Source of the DNA: an uncultured Desulfovibrio sp.
GTDB taxonomy: Bacteria; Desulfobacterota; Desulfovibrionia; Desulfovibrionales; Desulfovibrionaceae
Length of the DNA: 6,678 bases
Direction of reading: 5' to 3'
Assembly (NCBI GenBank): GCA_900547595.1
Contig: URHE01000100.1
Location: forward strand, 1-6,678
The position numbers and the translations under genes were made by a program. This document shows, in pieces, positions 5,215 through 6,678 of this stretch. The notes beneath the pieces are model-generated. The model was not told where the DNA came from. It did no database searches and was given only the letters and a program-made list of their open reading frames with translations. How positions within the stretch are numbered: position 1 is the first letter of the stretch; each line of letters starts with the position of its first letter.

Positions 5215-6615
5215 ATGCGCCGGATCTCCCAGCTTCCTTTCCTCATGCGGCGCGCGGGTATTCCCGTGCGTTCCGCTGTGCTCGCGCTTTCCGATCTTGT
5301 GGCGCTTCTGGGCACCATATTCGCCATCCTCATGGCGCGCGCGGCGTTTGGCGGTCTGGACCCGGCCATCTACCACTGGGTTTTTCCCCTGCTGCTGATT
5401 TCGCCGGTTTTTGCCGCCACCCTTGGCCTGTACCGGAGCATCCCGCTGCCACCCCATCGGGAAATGAAGGCCATCTTCATCTTCGTCAGCCTGGTGTACG
5501 CGCTCATTCTCCTGATGCTGTTTCTTTCCAAGGCGGGAGACCTCTATTCGCGCCTGGTCATCGTCGGCGGCTGGGGCGCCACGCTGGTGACGCTTCCGCT
5601 CCTGCGCATCGTCTGCGTCCGGCTTTTCTCCCGCAGGTCATGGTGGGGCAGGCCGTTGCTCATCCTTGACAGCGGCGAGGCGGCAAAGCGTCTCTGGCAT
5701 TATCTCAGGCGCCATTCCGAGTATGGTTTGCGCCCGGTGGAGATGCTTGACCTGCCCGCGGATGCCGGGCGGCTGCGTATACTCCTGGCCGGGGTGGCGC
5801 GGCGCTGGCCCTGCGCCGTGGCGCTGCACCTGCCCAGGATGGGCGTGTGCCAGCCTGTGGATTATGTCACGGAAGTGAGCCGTCATTTTGCCAAGGTCAT
5901 CGTGGTTCCCGATCTCGAAGCCGGTTTCCGCCGCTATTGGCTGACCCCCTGCGAACTCTGCGGCGTCACGGCCCTGCTGTTGAGCCAGAATCTCCATGAC
6001 CGCCGCCGCCTCGCCATCAAACGCGGCATCGACATCCTGTTCTGTCTTTTGCTGCTGCCGTTCCTGCTGCCGCTCGGCCTCGTGCTTGCGCTGCTCATCC
6101 GCCTGGACAGTGCCGGCCCCGCCCTGTACCGCCAGAAGCGCATCGGACGGCACGGGCGTCTGCTCAGTGTCTACAAGTTCCGCACCATGGTGGCGGACGC
6201 GGATGCGAAGCTCAAGGACTGTCTTGCCAGGGATCCCGCTCTCAGGGATGAATGGGAGCGCGACCACAAGCTCAGGCATGACCCGCGCGTCACCCGCATG
6301 GGCCGCTTCCTCCGCAAGACGAGCCTGGACGAGCTGCCCCAGCTCCTGAATGTGGCCATGGGCGGCATGAGCCTTGTGGGCCCCCGCCCCATTGTGGCCG
6401 GGGAGGTGAAAAAATACGGCGCGGTCTTTGACGAATATTGCCGGGTCCGGCCGGGCATCACCGGGCTCTGGCAGATTTCGGGCCGCAACAATACGACCTA
6501 TGCCGAGCGCGTGGCCTTTGACCATTATTATATCAATAACTGGTCGGTCTGGATGGACATCTGGATACTGACCAGGACCATCCCCGTTGTCCTTACGGGC
6601 TACGGGGCCTATTGA
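5215..6615 (+). CDS. wbaP: WbaP-like undecaprenyl-phosphate sugar-1-phosphate transferase
   Basis: This membrane enzyme moves a hexose-1-phosphate (galactose in characterised WbaP) from UDP-sugar to undecaprenyl phosphate, the first step of O-antigen or capsule repeat-unit assembly at the inner membrane. The start at 5215 gives 466 residues, close to typical WbaP length. Four N-terminal membrane helices (about 19-43, 55-74, 85-105 and 114-137) precede a cytosolic Rossmann-like domain (about 144-254). A further membrane or re-entrant helix (271-296) anchors the C-terminal transferase domain. That domain contains KFRTM (321-325), DPRVTRMGRFLRKTSLDELP (begins 356) with the catalytic Asp-Glu pair 372-373, MSLVGPRP (385-392) and RPGITGLWQISGR (412-424). 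The protein ends in GAY, as is usual for WbaP and not for the EpsL/ExoY-type relatives. The same frame is open to an ATG at 5107, but those 36 Arg-rich residues overlap hairpins and lack a ribosome binding site. The next gene overlaps its stop codon, indicating an operon. The family is secure; sugar specificity is inferred. Confidence 0.5.
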   Translation: MRRISQLPFLMRRAGIPVRSAVLALSDLVALLGTIFAILMARAAFGGLDPAIYHWVFPLLLISPVFAATLGLYRSIPLPPHREMKAIFIFVSLVYALILLMLFLSKAGDLYSRLVIVGGWGATLVTLPLLRIVCVRLFSRRSWWGRPLLILDSGEAAKRLWHYLRRHSEYGLRPVEMLDLPADAGRLRILLAGVARRWPCAVALHLPRMGVCQPVDYVTEVSRHFAKVIVVPDLEAGFRRYWLTPCELCGVTALLLSQNLHDRRRLAIKRGIDILFCLLLLPFLLPLGLVLALLIRLDSAGPALYRQKRIGRHGRLLSVYKFRTMVADADAKLKDCLARDPALRDEWERDHKLRHDPRVTRMGRFLRKTSLDELPQLLNVAMGGMSLVGPRPIVAGEVKKYGAVFDEYCRVRPGITGLWQISGRNNTTYAERVAFDHYYINNWSVWMDIWILTRTIPVVLTGYGAY

Positions 6616-6678
6616 TGGCGGCCGAGCGCGGCAACCGGCTGCACCGCTGGCTGGACAGGTATGCGGGCATCCCGCTGG
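6615..6678 (+). CDS. Start of a gene coupled to wbaP, 3' end outside the window
   Basis: An ATG at 6615 shares its A with the TGA of the wbaP-like gene (TGATG), and the frame stays open for 21 codons to the window edge. The visible residues begin MAAERGNRLHRWL and continue with DRYAGIPL. The one-base overlap implies translational coupling within the same operon. No strong Shine-Dalgarno sequence is seen, which fits coupling. A basic N-terminus running into an RYxGIPL-type phrase recalls the beginnings of some family-9 glycosyltransferases (heptosyltransferase-like). That would suit a polysaccharide locus but is a guess from 21 residues. That a gene begins here is fairly likely; its product is not determined. 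Confidence 0.5.
   Translation, partial: MAAERGNRLHRWLDRYAGIPL

Noticed and set aside
5638..6525. A 295-codon minus-strand frame opposite the wbaP-like gene
   Set aside because: It is antisense to the catalytic domain of a well-supported enzyme and has a His/Gln/Ala-rich shadow composition.
1..6678. CRISPR arrays, tRNA or rRNA genes, insertion sequences, attachment sites
   Set aside because: No regularly spaced direct repeats, cloverleaf-like sequence, transposase motifs or flanking long repeats were seen. The sequence is fully accounted for by ordinary genes and short gaps.

Overview
The window is GC-rich, densely coding bacterial DNA. It holds three complete transporter genes, one complete glycan-initiation gene and two genes cut by the window edges. 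Gram-negative architecture is implied by a periplasmic binding protein with an ordinary Sec signal peptide (no lipobox) and by a WbaP-type polyprenyl-phosphate sugar-1-phosphate transferase. The overall protein style (long Pro/Ala linker ahead of TPRs, GC-rich codons, amino-acid ABC cassette) resembles Desulfovibrionaceae. That placement is from memory, with no database search.

Layout. (1) Positions 2-2347, plus strand: the 3' part of a large tetratricopeptide-repeat (TPR) protein whose start lies upstream of the window. (2) Positions 2348-2415: a short convergent gap with two GC-rich hairpins. (3) Positions 4932-2416, minus strand: a polar amino-acid ABC importer in the order binding protein, permease, ATPase. 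The two gaps between its genes (about 150 bp each) are unusually long for this type of cassette and both contain strong inverted repeats. (4) Positions 4933-5214: a divergent control region with the only AT-richer stretch in the window, candidate promoters in both directions and several short dyads. (5) Positions 5215-6615, plus strand: a WbaP-like undecaprenyl-phosphate sugar phosphotransferase. (6) From 6615: the first 21 codons of a translationally coupled downstream gene, overlapping the wbaP stop codon.

How the genes work together. The binding protein should deliver an amino acid (identity not determinable here) to a homodimeric permease powered by the ATPase. The large hairpin straight after the binding-protein stop codon would be expected to raise binding-protein mRNA relative to the membrane components. 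The wbaP-like gene and the coupled gene look like the start of a surface-polysaccharide (O-antigen or capsule) operon and have no evident functional link to the importer. The TPR gene is an independent convergent unit.

Nothing in the window clearly amounts to a new biological system. The points most worth a second look are the structured intercistronic gaps of the ABC operon, the structured leader and start-site ambiguity of wbaP, and the unassigned TPR protein.

[Form note: the original answer gave no confidence values; the 0.5 on every feature is a placeholder required by the schema, not an estimate.]
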